Shown here piece after piece: positions 23,772 through 35,800 of a DNA stretch of 64,000 bases (position 1 is its first letter; the number at the start of each line of letters is the position of its first letter). The DNA is from Narthecium ossifragum. Taxonomy: Eukaryota > Streptophyta > Magnoliopsida > Dioscoreales > Nartheciaceae. The position numbers and the translations under genes are program-made. The notes below the pieces were generated by a model, which searched no databases, was not told the origin of the DNA, and saw only the letters and a program-made list of their open reading frames with translations. The stretch is taken from contig OY986966.1 of NCBI GenBank assembly GCA_963920575.1, positions 20,779,656-20,843,655 of the forward strand. The letters are read 5' to 3'.

Positions 23772-26162
23772 TGTGAGGACCCGTCCCTCTACTCCTGTGG
23801 CTCGTCGTGGGCCGCAAGGGCAATTTGGTGAATTGCGCCTTGTCGGCTTGTTTCACACCCGCATGTGCACACACAGACCATGTTTGTGGTATTGTTGGAC
23901 TAGAATGGTTAGTGGGACCCGGGATTGAAAGATCTGAGCTTGGGTTTAATTTTTAACCCAAGTCCAGCTTCCTGCGAAAGACGGATCGATCCTTCCTTGC
24001 TAGAAGGATCGATCGGTCTTTGAAACAAACGTGGATTGTCGCGAGGGATCGATCGGCCCCTTGGGACGAATCGATCAGACTCGGCGAAGGATCGATCGGC
24101 CTCTTGGTTGGATCGATCGTTCCCTTGGCTAGATCGATCGGTTTCCTTCGCTGAATCGATCGCTCTCCTGGCTGGATCGATCGGTCTCCTTGGACGGATC
24201 GATCCTGCTAAGTCGGTTCGTTTGCCTATAAAACAAACAGAACCTTCTTCCTCAGATCTCTTTGGAAATTCGATTTCTTGGCTGAGATCTTCTCTGGATT
24301 TCAAAGAGTTCGTGGACGATCCAAGGCTCAACAGCTGGGATTGAAGCTGCTCTTGCTCCGGTAGGGATTCCTACCTACTCTCTTCGGGTTTTTCGGAGGT
24401 TTTCCGGCTGTCGATGTTCTTATGCTTAGAACTCATTGTATACATGTTAAATTGTAGTATTTCTGCCGGTTTTGGATTCGTGATGCTTCGTACTACCAGA
24501 TCCCAGGTTTTGGTGGGATTTGGTGGAGTTTTCCGACGGTATTTCTCACCGTCGGCTTATTGGTGAACCCAACCGATCGATCCGTCTGTGAGATGGATCG
24601 ATCCCATCTTGTTGGGCATGCTGAACCCGAGCAGGATCGATCGACCCCTGGTGTGGGCGATCGATCCCGGTGCCTTGGGTAGCATGGGATCCCCTCGTTG
24701 CGAGTGGGATCGATCCGTCCAGAATCGGATCGATCGGCCCGGATGTGGGCGATCGATCCCGGTGCCTTGGTTAGCATGGGACGTTCCCTACCGCGAGTCG
24801 GGTCGATCATTGGATCGATCGGACTCGGCGCGGTATGGAGATTTCGCTCCCTGTCCATAGAGGGATCGATCCTTCCCTTGGGAAGGGATCAATCCGACCA
24901 TGGCAGAGAGAGGAAATGCATCTTGTTTTGCCGCGAGGCTTTGCATGTACAGGTTTCTTTACTGTCTTAATACCTGGTACATACGATTAAGCATGTTAGC
25001 CCTATAATTGGGCAGTGGTGAACCGGGGGAGTGATGACTCCCGGGATGTTTAGAATAAGCGAACGGGTAGCCCTACAGCTTTTCCTAGCCTTGCATGCCG
25101 GCGTGCGCCGAGGGCTTTATCTGTGTTATCTGTAAGTTGTTGTTTGCGGGGCTGATTCCCGGTGCAGGTGTTGTGGTGGACTGCTGGTAGTTGGTGGTGG
25201 TACCACTACAGCAGCTCCTTAGACCTTATTTAGCTGCTCACCACCCCGGGCCGGCAGTGTGCCATGCCCAGACCTCATTATCGATATCATCACATACTGT
25301 TGCATGTTTACCTGTATTATCCTGCGCATGTCCATAACATGCATTGTATTGCGCATTAGTTGCATCTGTGTAGGGCGTTGCCGATCCGGGGCTTTCGGGT
25401 AACCCGGATCTTGCTCTAGGACCGTTGCGGGTAGCTTGGTCCAGGGGTCGATTTGTAGTATTCAGTCGTTTTCGATGATAGGGTTAGTTTGACTTGAATA
25501 CATGATTGTTCGATGTTTAGAGGTCGTGTCGACTTCAAGTTGTATCCGAAGTGTAGCCGGAGTCCGGTGTTCCTAAACTCTTGGGAGGAGGAGTGCCTGC
25601 CCAGCGGTGTCCTGGCCTGCCAAACAGTGTTATGTGTCCTGTTGAGAGTTGCAGTGTTTTGGGCCTGCGTTCACGGACTTCTGGTAGGGTTATGGGACCC
25701 TTGTATACACCTAGGATAGACTTGGAGGCGACACTGTTGTGTTCCCTCCCTTGTGAGTGTCGTAGTGTAGTGTCCCTGCTGAGTTTAGTGCTCACTCCTA
25801 CCCGGACTGCGTTTTGCAGGTGCTGGCGCTAGCTCTTCTTCGGTCGCCCCTACCGGGCCGGTGTTTGGTGACGTGGCGGCGTCTGGCGGTACTTGAGAGG
25901 TGGCGATCTTCCAGTCTTTACCTTTTTGTTATAGATAGTCTCCTACGGGAGTGATATATGTATAATTTCCCTGTTTGAGGATTGTATATAAATATCCAGT
26001 TTCTGTCTTTGAAGTTTGTAATATTTGTATAATACAGGATGGTTGTGATTGTTAGGGTAACCACTACGAGTAGAGGGAAACCTCGCCAAAATTTTCGCAG
26101 TAGGTTAGGTTCCGCTTCGCGTCGCCCGGCCCGATTGGGCCTACGCGGGTCGGGGCGCTACA
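23772..26162 (+). repeat. 3' LTR of element D (2391 bp)
   Basis: TGTGAGGACCCGTCC at the start and GGGGCGCTACA at the end, where C-G-A-C-A of the 5' copy has become C-T-A-C-A. It contains GATCGATC arrays at 23983-24205 and 24574-24898, TATAAAA at 24227-24233, a hairpin at 25023-25044 and the stem-loop at 25383-25410. It differs from the 5' LTR by scattered substitutions and by one extra array unit, so the insertion is relatively recent but not new. Confidence 0.95.
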
Positions 26163-26167
26163 TTAAG

Positions 26168-27300
26168 AGTAAAGAAGTAGCAAAAGATATTAAACGCCAA
26201 ATATGAAAATTTTCATTTGATGTCTCAAAGGCTGATCAAATCTTTGATCAATTATTACAATATAAAAAAATCAAACTAAATCATGGACATGTTATGCCAA
26301 ACCCTGACCAGATTAAGGGTAAAAGATATTGTAAGTGGCATAATACGTGGTCACATCACACTAATAATTGTTTGGATTTTTGTAATATCTTGCAGGGCGC
26401 TATTGACTCAGGCATAATCAGTTTTCCTGCCAGAAACATGGGTGTCGATAAAGATCCCTTTCCTAAGAATGTGAAGATCACAATGGTGTTGACCGATGTA
26501 GCCAACCTCAAGTTGCCAAAGTTGAAGATTGTGATCGATGAAAATCAGGACGACATTCGTCCAGCGGTGTTCACTAGGCTTGGCCAAAACAAGAAAAAAG
26601 AGCCTATGGAAATAGGACAACATTTATGTCCAAGATGCCAAAGGGACGTCAATCGTCCAGTAACTCCAAAGGTCGGACATCAGTTTTATCGGCCACATCA
26701 ATGGAACAGAGCACCACCACTCTTTTACCTTCAAAGTTTTCTACCTCAGCCATATATGCCAAATACATTGCATAATTATAACTTTCATACTCGCCGGTCG
26801 GTCCCCATGGAGGAGATGACCTGAACCTAATACTGGCGATATGAGAAGAAGTATGGTCTGATGATGAGGACCAAACAAACCTAAGATATGAGAAGAAGTA
26901 TAGTCTGATGATGAGGACCAAACAAACCTAAGATAGTTGCCATGAACAGGCTTAGGATACCACAGATTTAGAAGAAAACATTGCCGGTTCAAAGGCAGGA
27001 GAAAAATGCAAAAGCAAGTTCTATCGTCCTAAAAGGAATGATGATGATGGAGATGGAAGTCAAGTGATCCAGTTCGGAACCTTGCCTCCAATTATTACCA
27101 ATCACTACATCCTCCCAAGTGGATTTGGACAACAATGTTCATTAGAGAGTGATTTGGAGATTTCCGACATGGCTGACGATACAGATGTGTCAACCTCACT
27201 AGTCGAGGAAAATATGGGCCTGTTCGCGAATAAAACGTCGATCTCTCAGGGACGAGATTTCTATTTTATTTCGGAGCAAATCATTTTTAATTTCATATAA
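26168..27300 (+). pseudogene. gag C-terminal part of Tat element C
   Basis: This continues directly from 16485 once element D and its duplication are removed. The best frame, 26294-26824, has PDQIKGKRYCKWHNTW then SHHTNNC, a C/H-rich zinc-binding motif typical of Tat gag. Later frames (27064-27297) carry ILPSGFGQQCSLE and acidic sequence. A short duplication (about 45 bases, ATGAGAAGAAGTATAGTCTG-like) occurs at 26840-26935. Broken by several stops. Confidence 0.68.
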
Positions 27301-29390
27301 GAAAATTGCAGGCACCACACCCCTGGATTTGCCGATCGCCAAGTCGGCAAATCCATCATTTACATCCCCTTAAGGAACATCTCCGATTCTAGATCCAATA
27401 AGATAAAGCATTTTTCTATAACAAAAAGAAAAAATGAAATGAAAAGAAAGTGAATGACGTGAGGCCATGGACCAACACCTTCATTGCCATGCAGGGTGTG
27501 TTTATCGCCGGGGCTTCAAGTCCACTGGGTTTGGGAAGTTGTCGCCGTCCAACGGGATCCGATCTCCATCGTCGTGGCAACTGGGCTTCGACGAAGTCAG
27601 CTAAGGCTGGAGAAACCTAGGCTGGACGAGAAGGCAGCAATGGCTGGAACAGGGGAACCGTGGTTGGAACAGGGGATATGCGGCGAGCGGCTGGCGCTTT
27701 TGTAGCCGGAATGGCCTTGGGAGGACGATGGCAGACTTCCTCCTTCAGAGTAGGCTTGTATCCTTGCGTCGCTGGATCACCGGGGAGATGAAGAAACGTC
27801 GGCTGGAATAGGGGAAACAGAGGAAACTTTGTCTTCGAAGCCGCCGGGGACGAGAGAGAAAGAGAGAGAGCTTAGGCCCGATCTCCGTGAGCGTCGAGGA
27901 AGCGGGCTGGAGCAGCTTTGCTAGAGGTCTGGGCCGCGCGGCGAGCGGAGGAGTGGAGCTTGAGCCGCGGGATCGACGAGCTTCTTACAGCGACAACCCA
28001 AAGACGCGAGCGTCTCGATGGGTTCCGGCTGCGTTGGCGGGATCGGCGTCGTCCGGTAGTGCACAACGTTGGAGCGTCACCAGGACCTCTTCATCTTCAA
28101 GCTTCCGAGCTCTCTTTCTTCGACGTGAACGTCTTGGCATGAACTCGTCGTCTTCCTCCGGCGTTCCACCGTCTTCTTCAACCAGCTTTCACCACCTTCT
28201 TTCGGGTGTCTTGCCCAGCTCCCCGGCGTTCTTCAACCAGCTTTCGACGCCTTCTTCCACCGGCCTTCAACCTCTCTCCATTTGCCAGCCCCGCAGCCAA
28301 CCTTCACCCTCCTCCTTTTATAGGCACGAGAGGTGATCTCTTAATATGGGATGGAATATCCTGATTAAGGGATACTAATTGATGCTAATCCCTTTTATAT
28401 AAGGATAGCTCATATAATCCCACCATATTTAGAGATGCTGATTTTAATTTTATTTTTTATATGGTATGGAAATGCAATCCAACCATAATTGAAGATGTTG
28501 ATTTCTCATATGGTATGATATATATTTGATTTGGCTGATTTTATATGGGTAGATATTTTATTTTGAAATTCGAATTTGAAGTTCAAATGTTCAGATTTGA
28601 ATTATCTGAATATTTGTCGAATTATTCGGATATTTGAAATGTCTTATTTAAATTTTAATTTTGATATTTCATATAATATTTTGGAAAATTTACTGAAATA
28701 TCCCCAGGCAAGCCGGGTGTAAATTACCAAAATATCCTTTTTTTCAGCCATATATTTTGGACCGAAATGTCCCCGACGCAGATGAAATATCTCGGTTCCA
28801 GATTTTCACACCCCTGAAGGTGTGAAATGACTAAAATGCCCCTTGGGGTTAAATGACCAAAATACCCTTTCGGTTTGGTTATTTAAGCGCGACGCATGGC
28901 GACGCGATTTCTGTGCGTGTCGTGGACACGTGCGCGCATTATGTGGTGCGCGTATATTTTTGCCGGGACTTAGGCGAATTTGAAGTCGGGTATTTGTTTG
29001 GGTTTATTTGAATTTTCGGATTTTTCCCTTATTTATTTCAAGGAATTTTCTATAATTTCCCAGGTGTGGTGGAAAATTGCCAAAACGCCCCTATATTTAC
29101 ATAGCTTATTTAGGATGCCATCAAAGCTATGTAAGGGATATTTTGGAGTATAGTGGGAAATTTAGACATGCATTTTGGTCTAAATTCCCAAAATACCCTT
29201 AGATGGGTAAAATTACCAAAATACCCTTAGATGGGTAAAATTACCAAAATACCCTTATTCCTCCAGTTTGTACAGGATGCCGTCAAAACCGAGGATATGT
29301 AGGAGATTTGGATGAACTCGACTGTGTATGAGCCAATTTGGGTTTGGTGTGTGCGGATTCAGCCCGGGACTTCTGCAAATGTAGTTGACT
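27301..29390 (-). other. Unidentified insert with antisense promoter-like layout
   Basis: This segment separates the gag C-terminus of element C from its gag-pol linker. 27480-28330 is G/C-rich. Read on the minus strand, a TATA-like CCTATAAAAGG lies at about 28313-28325. 28330-29290 is A/T-rich with a 28-base tandem repeat (AAAATACCCTTAGATGGGT units, 29190-29260). TATA, an A/T-rich upstream part and a G/C-rich downstream part suggest an LTR in minus orientation, but I cannot fix its ends or a target duplication. Frames in the G/C-rich part show no known domain. Confidence 0.4.
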
Positions 29391-30133
29391 TAGCCTTAGC
29401 TAAAATTGATGTCAGCAGGGCCAACCATCAGCTGTCTTAGTAACTGAAGAAGAGGAAGAATTTGAGGAAATTGAAGAGAAGATTGATATACAAGAAGAAG
29501 CTTTGAGGAGAGGTATGTCTATTGGCCGATTACTCAAACGGCTTTATAAAGAAGGTAATCCAGCAGTCGGACCAGTCGGCCATCCGAGTGGTCGATTTGA
29601 CTATCTAACATCCTATGAAGATGTTAAGGTCAAGCACATGGTGAAGAAAACTCAACTCGTCACACATATAATACCATCTTTGGTCGGGATATCTGAAACA
29701 GAATCAACCATACTTGCAGAAGAGGAATGGATCGAGATAGAGGTCCCAATTGCAAAAAAATGAGGTGGCAGCGAGAAGAAAGATATCGCCTAGTAAGCTT
29801 ATGATGCAGTTATACCAAGCAGGAAATCCAGCTGTATCAACTTTAGGCTAACCTAGTGGAAAATATGATTGTTTAGTATGCTATGGAAACCCATTAGTTA
29901 AAATGTGGGTTCCCAAAAGCGACTCGGCAAGATATATTCATCGGCCAAAAGACCAACCGATTATCCCAATGGGCGATGAAGAGGTAAATACCCAGCAGAC
30001 ACATCAAAAAACCGATGAACCAATCTTACCAGAATGGTTTGAGCGAGAGAAGTATGAAGTTAGCAAGATAGATGCGAATGCAAAAGGAAAGTTGGTCCAA
30101 GGGGAGACTGGGTCGTCAGTCAGGCAGTAAAAG
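29391..30133 (+). pseudogene. Gag-pol linker region of Tat element C
   Basis: The frames at 29503-29763 and 29903-30130 are charged and Lys/Glu-rich. They repeat the theme RLLKRLYKEGNPAVGPVGHPSGRFDYL and, in degenerate form, QLYQAGNPAVST. They contain no catalytic domain. The second copy of the theme (about 29800-29880) shows an old internal duplication. Stops are frequent. Confidence 0.55.
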
Positions 30134-30523
30134 ATGATTCAAGAACCAGAAAGCAAAGTGAAGTTTGACAAGCCACTGGAAGCGATGACACACCACCTTC
30201 GATCTCTTCATATTAAGGTCGAGATCAATGGTATATCAGTCAATAAAATATTGATCAACATAGGGGATGTGGTCAATGTTATTCCGGTAAAGATCATGAA
30301 GAAGTTTTGCAAGACAGAGGCCGATTTGATTCCTACATATATTACTTTAACGGGGTTAAGTGGTATACCGGCACCTACAATAGGGATCATTCTTTTGGAT
30401 ATTAAGGTCGGGAGTGTCACGAGAATGACAGTGTTCTTTGTAATGGATTCCTCGACAAGTTATAATGCTTTGCTTGGCCGAGACTGGATCCATGGTAGCA
30501 AATGTGTACTATCGTCATTGTAG
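30134..30523 (+). pseudogene. Aspartic protease of Tat element C, active site lost
   Basis: The frame reads HLRSLHIKVEINGISVNKI, then LINIGDVVNVIPVKIMKK where Tat proteases usually have an IDGGAAVNV-like active site. It ends FFVMDSSTSYNALLGRDWIH, the conserved second half of retropepsin. The catalytic Asp of the first motif is replaced by Asn (INIG), so the enzyme would be inactive. It is open for 130 codons. Confidence 0.7.
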
Positions 30524-31110
30524 TAGTGTCATTTTTAGTGGAATGATGAAGGCAAAGTGAAATATGTAATGGCCGATAATATGCCCTATAATACAGAAAC
30601 AAATGCGATGGAAGCGTCTTTCTATGCTTGCAATTATAGACATCAACAGTTCATGGAAGTGAACGATTCTTTGAAGATAGTGTATGGGAATTGTGAAGTA
30701 ATTAAGAACTGTGTAGCTAAGATTCTTGATCCAGCAAGACCAACCTCCGTGGTCTTTGCTTCAAAATCTAGCCGACCTACGACCAAAAACCTCACCAATG
30801 AGTACTAGAGAAGGAACAAATCAGGCCGCTGTTATGGCCTTAAAAGCCAAATTAGTGGCTTATCATTTATAAACATTTATAAAACAAGATATGAACGAGA
30901 TCGACTGTTTGAAGGAAATCCCCCAAGAAGAAGAAGAAGAAGTTCCTTATGGAAAATGTGAAAATATGCAAGCTAAAGACCCATTAGAGGAAGTTAACAT
31001 TGGTGATGAAGGAGAAAATCGGCCAATATTCATCAATAAACTCCTCAACCAAGATGTAAGGTATGAACTAATCTCTATACTTTGTTCATACAAAGATTGT
31101 TTTGCCTGAG
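30524..31110 (+). pseudogene. PR-RT spacer of Tat element C
   Basis: Degenerate coding sequence joins PR to RT. The frame at 30891-31109 ends GENRPIFINKLLNQDV then LISILCSYKDCFA, resembling the segment just before RT in Tat elements (a regulatory-like -L-x-x-Y-K-D-x-F-A motif). A stop (TGA) follows at 31107-31109. Confidence 0.55.
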
Positions 31111-32513
31111 ATTATGAAGAAATGCCTGTCCTAGATAGAAATGTTGAATAACATGAACTTGCTACTCGGCCAAATTCTAAGCCATACAAGCAACCGCCAA
31201 TGCGTTTTGCTCCAAATGTAATCCTAGAGATAAAAAAAGAAATTGAATGATTATTAAATGCAAAGTTTATTAGAGCAGTCAAATATGTAGAATGACTCTC
31301 AAATATCATACTAGTGTTGAAGAAGAATGGCAAACTTAGGGTATGTGTTGACTTTAGGAATTTGAATTTGGCAAGGCCAAAAGATGAATACACTATGCCA
31401 TCAGTTGATAATTTGGTCGATTCAACTGCTGGACACGAAATCTATTCTTTCATGGATGGTTACTCGGGTTATAATCAAATTTATATCATCGAGAATGACG
31501 TCCATAAAATAATTTTTAGATGTCCAAGAGCGCTCGATTGTTATGAATGGGTAGTCATTCCATTTTGCCTAAAAAATGATTGTGCTACCTAACAAAGAGC
31601 GATGAATATGATCTTTCATGATATGATCGGTCAGTTTGTAGAAGTTTATGTAGATGACATTGTGATTAAGTCACATGTCGTGATCGATCATTTCAGCTAA
31701 TTAATTAAGACTTTTGAAAGATTGAGAGAATACAAATTGAAACTAAATCCATTAAAATGTGCATTTGGAGTATAAGAAAGAAATTTCCTTGGTTTCCTTG
31801 TCCACCAACGTGGCATTAAACTAGACAAAAATGAAGAAAAATCAATTATCGATGCCAAACATCCAACCACTAAGAAAGAACTGCAAAAGTTCATCAGCCA
31901 AGTAAATTTTTGAAGAAGGTTTATTTCCAATTGCGCAGGAAAACCCCATGTATTCTCATCGCTGTTAAGGCTGAAGAGCGAGGATGATTTCGTCTGGGAA
32001 GAATAGTATCAAAGAGCATTTCAATGCTTGAAGAATTATCTATCAACGCCACGAGTTATGGCGTCACCAAGAATGAGCGATCCAATGAAGTTGTATATCG
32101 CTGCAGAAGACTGATCGAAAGGGGGTCTCTTGGCGCAAGATGGCAAAGATGGCGTGGAGAGAGCAGTTTACTATCTAACTAGACAGTTGTTATCTTACGA
32201 ACAAAAGTATTCGGTTATAGAGAAATTATGTTTGGCCTTATATTTTATGTGTACTAAACTGAGAGCTTATTTAATGCCTGTGACTGTCTATCTTGTATCC
32301 AAATTCAATGTAATGAAATTCTTGTTCTCTCAATCGATTTTACATCAACATATTGGATATTGGGTTTTGACTTTAGCTGAATTTGACATACAATTTGTCT
32401 CTCAAAGGGCTATAAAAGGCAAAGCATTGGCTGATTTTCTAGCAGATCATCCTTGCGTAGATATACCAAAAGAATTAGAACAAGAAATAAACATAGTGGA
32501 GATCACCCCTTGA
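31111..32513 (+). pseudogene. Reverse transcriptase and RNase H of Tat element C
   Basis: RT motifs in order are KKNGKLRVCVDFRNLN, SFMDGYSGYNQI and VYVDDIVIKSH (catalytic YVDD, about 31650-31675), then LGFLVHQRGI and KELQKFISQVNF. RNase H follows, with GLLAQDG and AVYYLTRQLLSYEQKYSVIEK, ending ADFLADHP. About six in-frame stops (for example at 31590, 31698, 31773, 31909) make it non-functional. The catalytic aspartates of RT remain. Confidence 0.78.
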
Positions 32514-32846
32514 ACGATGTACTTCGATTGCTCTAAAATAGTCAATGGTCCAGGCCTCGACATATCAATTATATCACCAATTGGCCCCCAATATATATTT
32601 GCTTACACATTAGAACAACTATGCACAAACAGTTAGGCCGAGTATGAAGGCATTAATCATCATCCTAGAAATATTATTGGATTTGGGGGTGACCCATGTA
32701 AAAATCAAATGAGACTCACAATTAGTAATAAACCACATACTTGGGTTATATAAATGTCTGAGCGATATATTAATCCCATTTCATCAAATCTCTCTATAAT
32801 TATTAAATCGCTTTAACGATTTTGAAATATAATTTGTGTCAAGGTT
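32514..32846 (+). pseudogene. Second RNase H-like domain of Tat element C
   Basis: After the stop at 32511 the frame reads MYFDCSKIVNGPG, then ISIISPIG, QYIFAYTLEQLCTN and AEYEG. This matches the archaeal-type RNase H domain found between RNase H and integrase in Tat elements, with Cys-Ser in place of the usual Gly-Ser after the Asp. It is cut at 32846 by the CACTA element. Confidence 0.62.
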
Positions 32847-35800
32847 CACTACAAGAAATCCCATATTTTGTGACTAATATATTGGTCGTAGTATCTCTAA
32901 TTTTAATCACTAAATCCTTTTATGACCAATAAACATTGGTCACGGCCTTGGTCGCAGTATCTCTAATTTTAGTCGCTAAATCCTTTATGACCAATAATCA
33001 TTGGTCGCGGCCTTGGTCGCAGAATGTTGGTCATCTAAAGTCTGTCGCGATCAATGATATGTTGGTCATACAAAAGACCCCTTTTGGCGACTCTAATTGT
33101 ATCGGTCATAATTGTTGTAACTTTTGGTGACTAACTATTTGGTAGCTGCGATAGTCATGATATATTTCGTTGGTCACAACAAGTGGCAATTTTGAGGCGA
33201 AACAAACGTGTTTTAGTGACTATTGTAACTTTTGGTGACTAGCTATTTGGTTGTTGCAATAGTCACGATATATTTCGTTGGTCACAACAAGTGGTAATTT
33301 TGAGGCGAAACAAATGTGTTTTAGTGACTACTACATTAGTCACCAAAAAACATAATTTATATTGACCATTGCATTTAGTCACCAAAACCTGCCCTTACTT
33401 TGACCAACGCGTATAGTCACAACAACCTGTGACCAAAGGCGACGAGTGTTACTAGTTACAAAAGCATGTCACTTAAGGCAACCAAGACATTTAGTCAGAA
33501 AAAGTCTGTACTTACGGCAACCAACATGTTTAGTCACAACATACCGTCACTTATGAGAACCAATGTGTTTGGTCACTATAGAACCGTCATTTATAATGAC
33601 CAACACTTCACCTATTGGCGCAACCAATTTTTATAGGTCACAAAAAACCAATTTATTACAATTATGACAAACAATAATTAGTCACTAAATAAGTGTTTAA
33701 ATAGAGAGATTTTTTTTAATGACCGTCATTTTCGTCACAAATGATTATTGTGAGATCACATAAATTGATCACAAAAGATATTTAATTTAATTTTTTAACA
33801 AAATATAATGGAAAATGACAAATTAAATTTTTGAATGTACTTTATAATTACCAAATGCTCATTGCCATAGAATTGAAGAATATTCATCCAAAAAGGTTTT
33901 CATAAACAATACAAAAATGTGTCCACAAATAGGCTATATTAAAGTCTCAAAGAAATGTAAAAAACTAGTAGAAAAGAAATAAAATAATAAAGTCCATCCA
34001 CTGCTCTTGCATATATAAGAGTCCATCCACTGCTACCGCATATAGTTGAAAGTTTCTGCAAGGAAAAAATAAAAAAATAAGTGACTTAAAACATTTTGGA
34101 TAATCAAAAAGAAAGAATATAATATTGAGTTAAAAATATCATACCTCATTGAATGAGTAACTCAAGACTGTCTATTGTCCATATGCTCGACGATTAACTC
34201 CATTAATTTTTCTAATCGATCAGTTTTTTCAGTCAAAGTCTGCATTAGCGTGATTTGTCTGAAGTCGAAGAAGCTCCTCCGTCCATCCTCAAGGCAATTG
34301 ACCGCATTAGTTTCTCCAAGTCGTTTGTCCTCTTAGTCATTTCTCGAAGAAATCTTTGACTGCAGTTTATGGCATGAAAAAGTGAGAAGTTCTCCGAGGT
34401 AAACTATGAAAACGCTGTAAATTTAAGCCAACAATGAACATGCTAAGAACTAAGAATGGACCGATCCAGATATCATCGATAGAAAGGGAGTTAAATCTCC
34501 ACAAAGGCAAAACGGAAAAGTAATGTTGAGCCAACCGCTAGTAAGCAAAGCAGAGAGCCAATTGAGTGAAGGAGCAAGTTGTACACTAACGGCCAACTAA
34601 AATCAACCTAAAAAACTAGATAAGTTTGTTGTTGCACAAATTACAAAAGAACATCTGCTCTCGAGATTTCTCGACAAAGTGCATTAGACAACTCATTCGA
34701 TTCTCTATGATTCCAACAAGTTGAGAGAAGGGGCTTCGCTTTACTTCGATTGACAGAATTTAGTTGGCAAAAATTCAGCTACAAATGTACGTCAAAAGGA
34801 CAATAAGTAGTGGAGGCAATGTAACTACACAAGAAAATAGAGAATCCAATATCTTTACTCCAAAGCTACTTAGGTAAACAGTTATGGACAAACAACATGC
34901 TATATTTGTATAATAGTTCAAAGGGGAAAAAATAGATACAATCATCTATCAAACTCAAATTAAGTATCTCATAATCTCTAGATTTTATCTGAATTAGAGC
35001 ATCAAAGCTAATAATAATGAAGAAATTCCATATACATGAAATCTGAATTTATGCCAGTTGTTCTTCTCTATAGCTTATATCAAATTCCATCTTATATCTT
35101 TCTAACCTAACATGACTCACTCTAGTACATAGTAGTCATAAACTAATGTTTTTTTTTTCATTTTCTTTGTAACTTTAGTTTACATAGCAGGTTTATGACA
35201 AATCATAATATGTGCATTGATAGGAATTTACTGCCATACATGATACGCAGAGTACCTTCAATGTTTTTGCAAATATGATACCACAACCCTCCATCTGGGA
35301 CATTTTCCGGTTCCCACTTCCCATACCTCGCTTTTGCAACCTGCAGTTCCTTCAAGATCGAATAGAAAAGAATGAATCATTATCAAAATGACATAAAAAA
35401 CATGAAAAGAAACAACAAGTACCGCAAAAATAGTTTAAGAACTGAGAGATATTCTCTACAGCCTCAGAAAATTGAACCAAAAGGCCAGTTCTTGAGGACA
35501 AGGAATTAAATTTCTGCATGCAGTTCCAAGAAACTGAGACATTTTCCAGTTCCTTGATGATCAAAAAGAAATCCGAATAAAATAAGACCATGCTGGGATC
35601 ATGCTAAAGTCCAGCATACTGCAATTACTTCCCTACCGCAGCAAATATATAAGCAAAAACATCGACAATAGATCAGCGGTCCAGAAACAATTCTAACAAA
35701 AGCAGAGAGGAATTCTCCTATACTTCAAATTTAGAGACAACAAATGGCAATTAGCTCGTGCAAACAAAAAATAAGAAATCATTATGTGTACACAATCCAA

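Larger units (their letters stand above)
16486..26162 (+). mobile_element. Complete Tekay/Del element D, 9677 bp, TSD TTAAG
   Basis: This is the only element in the window complete from end to end. The 5' LTR is 16486-18824, the internal region 18825-23771 and the 3' LTR 23772-26162. A perfect 5-bp target duplication TTAAG flanks it (16481-16485 and 26163-26167). It is inserted in the gag of Tat element C in the same orientation. Coding capacity is lost: one frameshift and one stop in gag, a stop at the gag-pol linker, several stops in pol and a deletion in integrase. It could move only with proteins supplied by relatives. Confidence 0.96.

Noticed and set aside
28020..28336. G/C-rich frames at 27887-28336 as a host exon
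   Set aside because: Ser/Pro-rich low-complexity translation, several frames open, and position downstream of an antisense TATA in a likely LTR leader. No known domain.
33116..33330. Tandem 108-bp duplication as a satellite
   Set aside because: There are only two copies, and they are within the subterminal repeat zone of the CACTA element.
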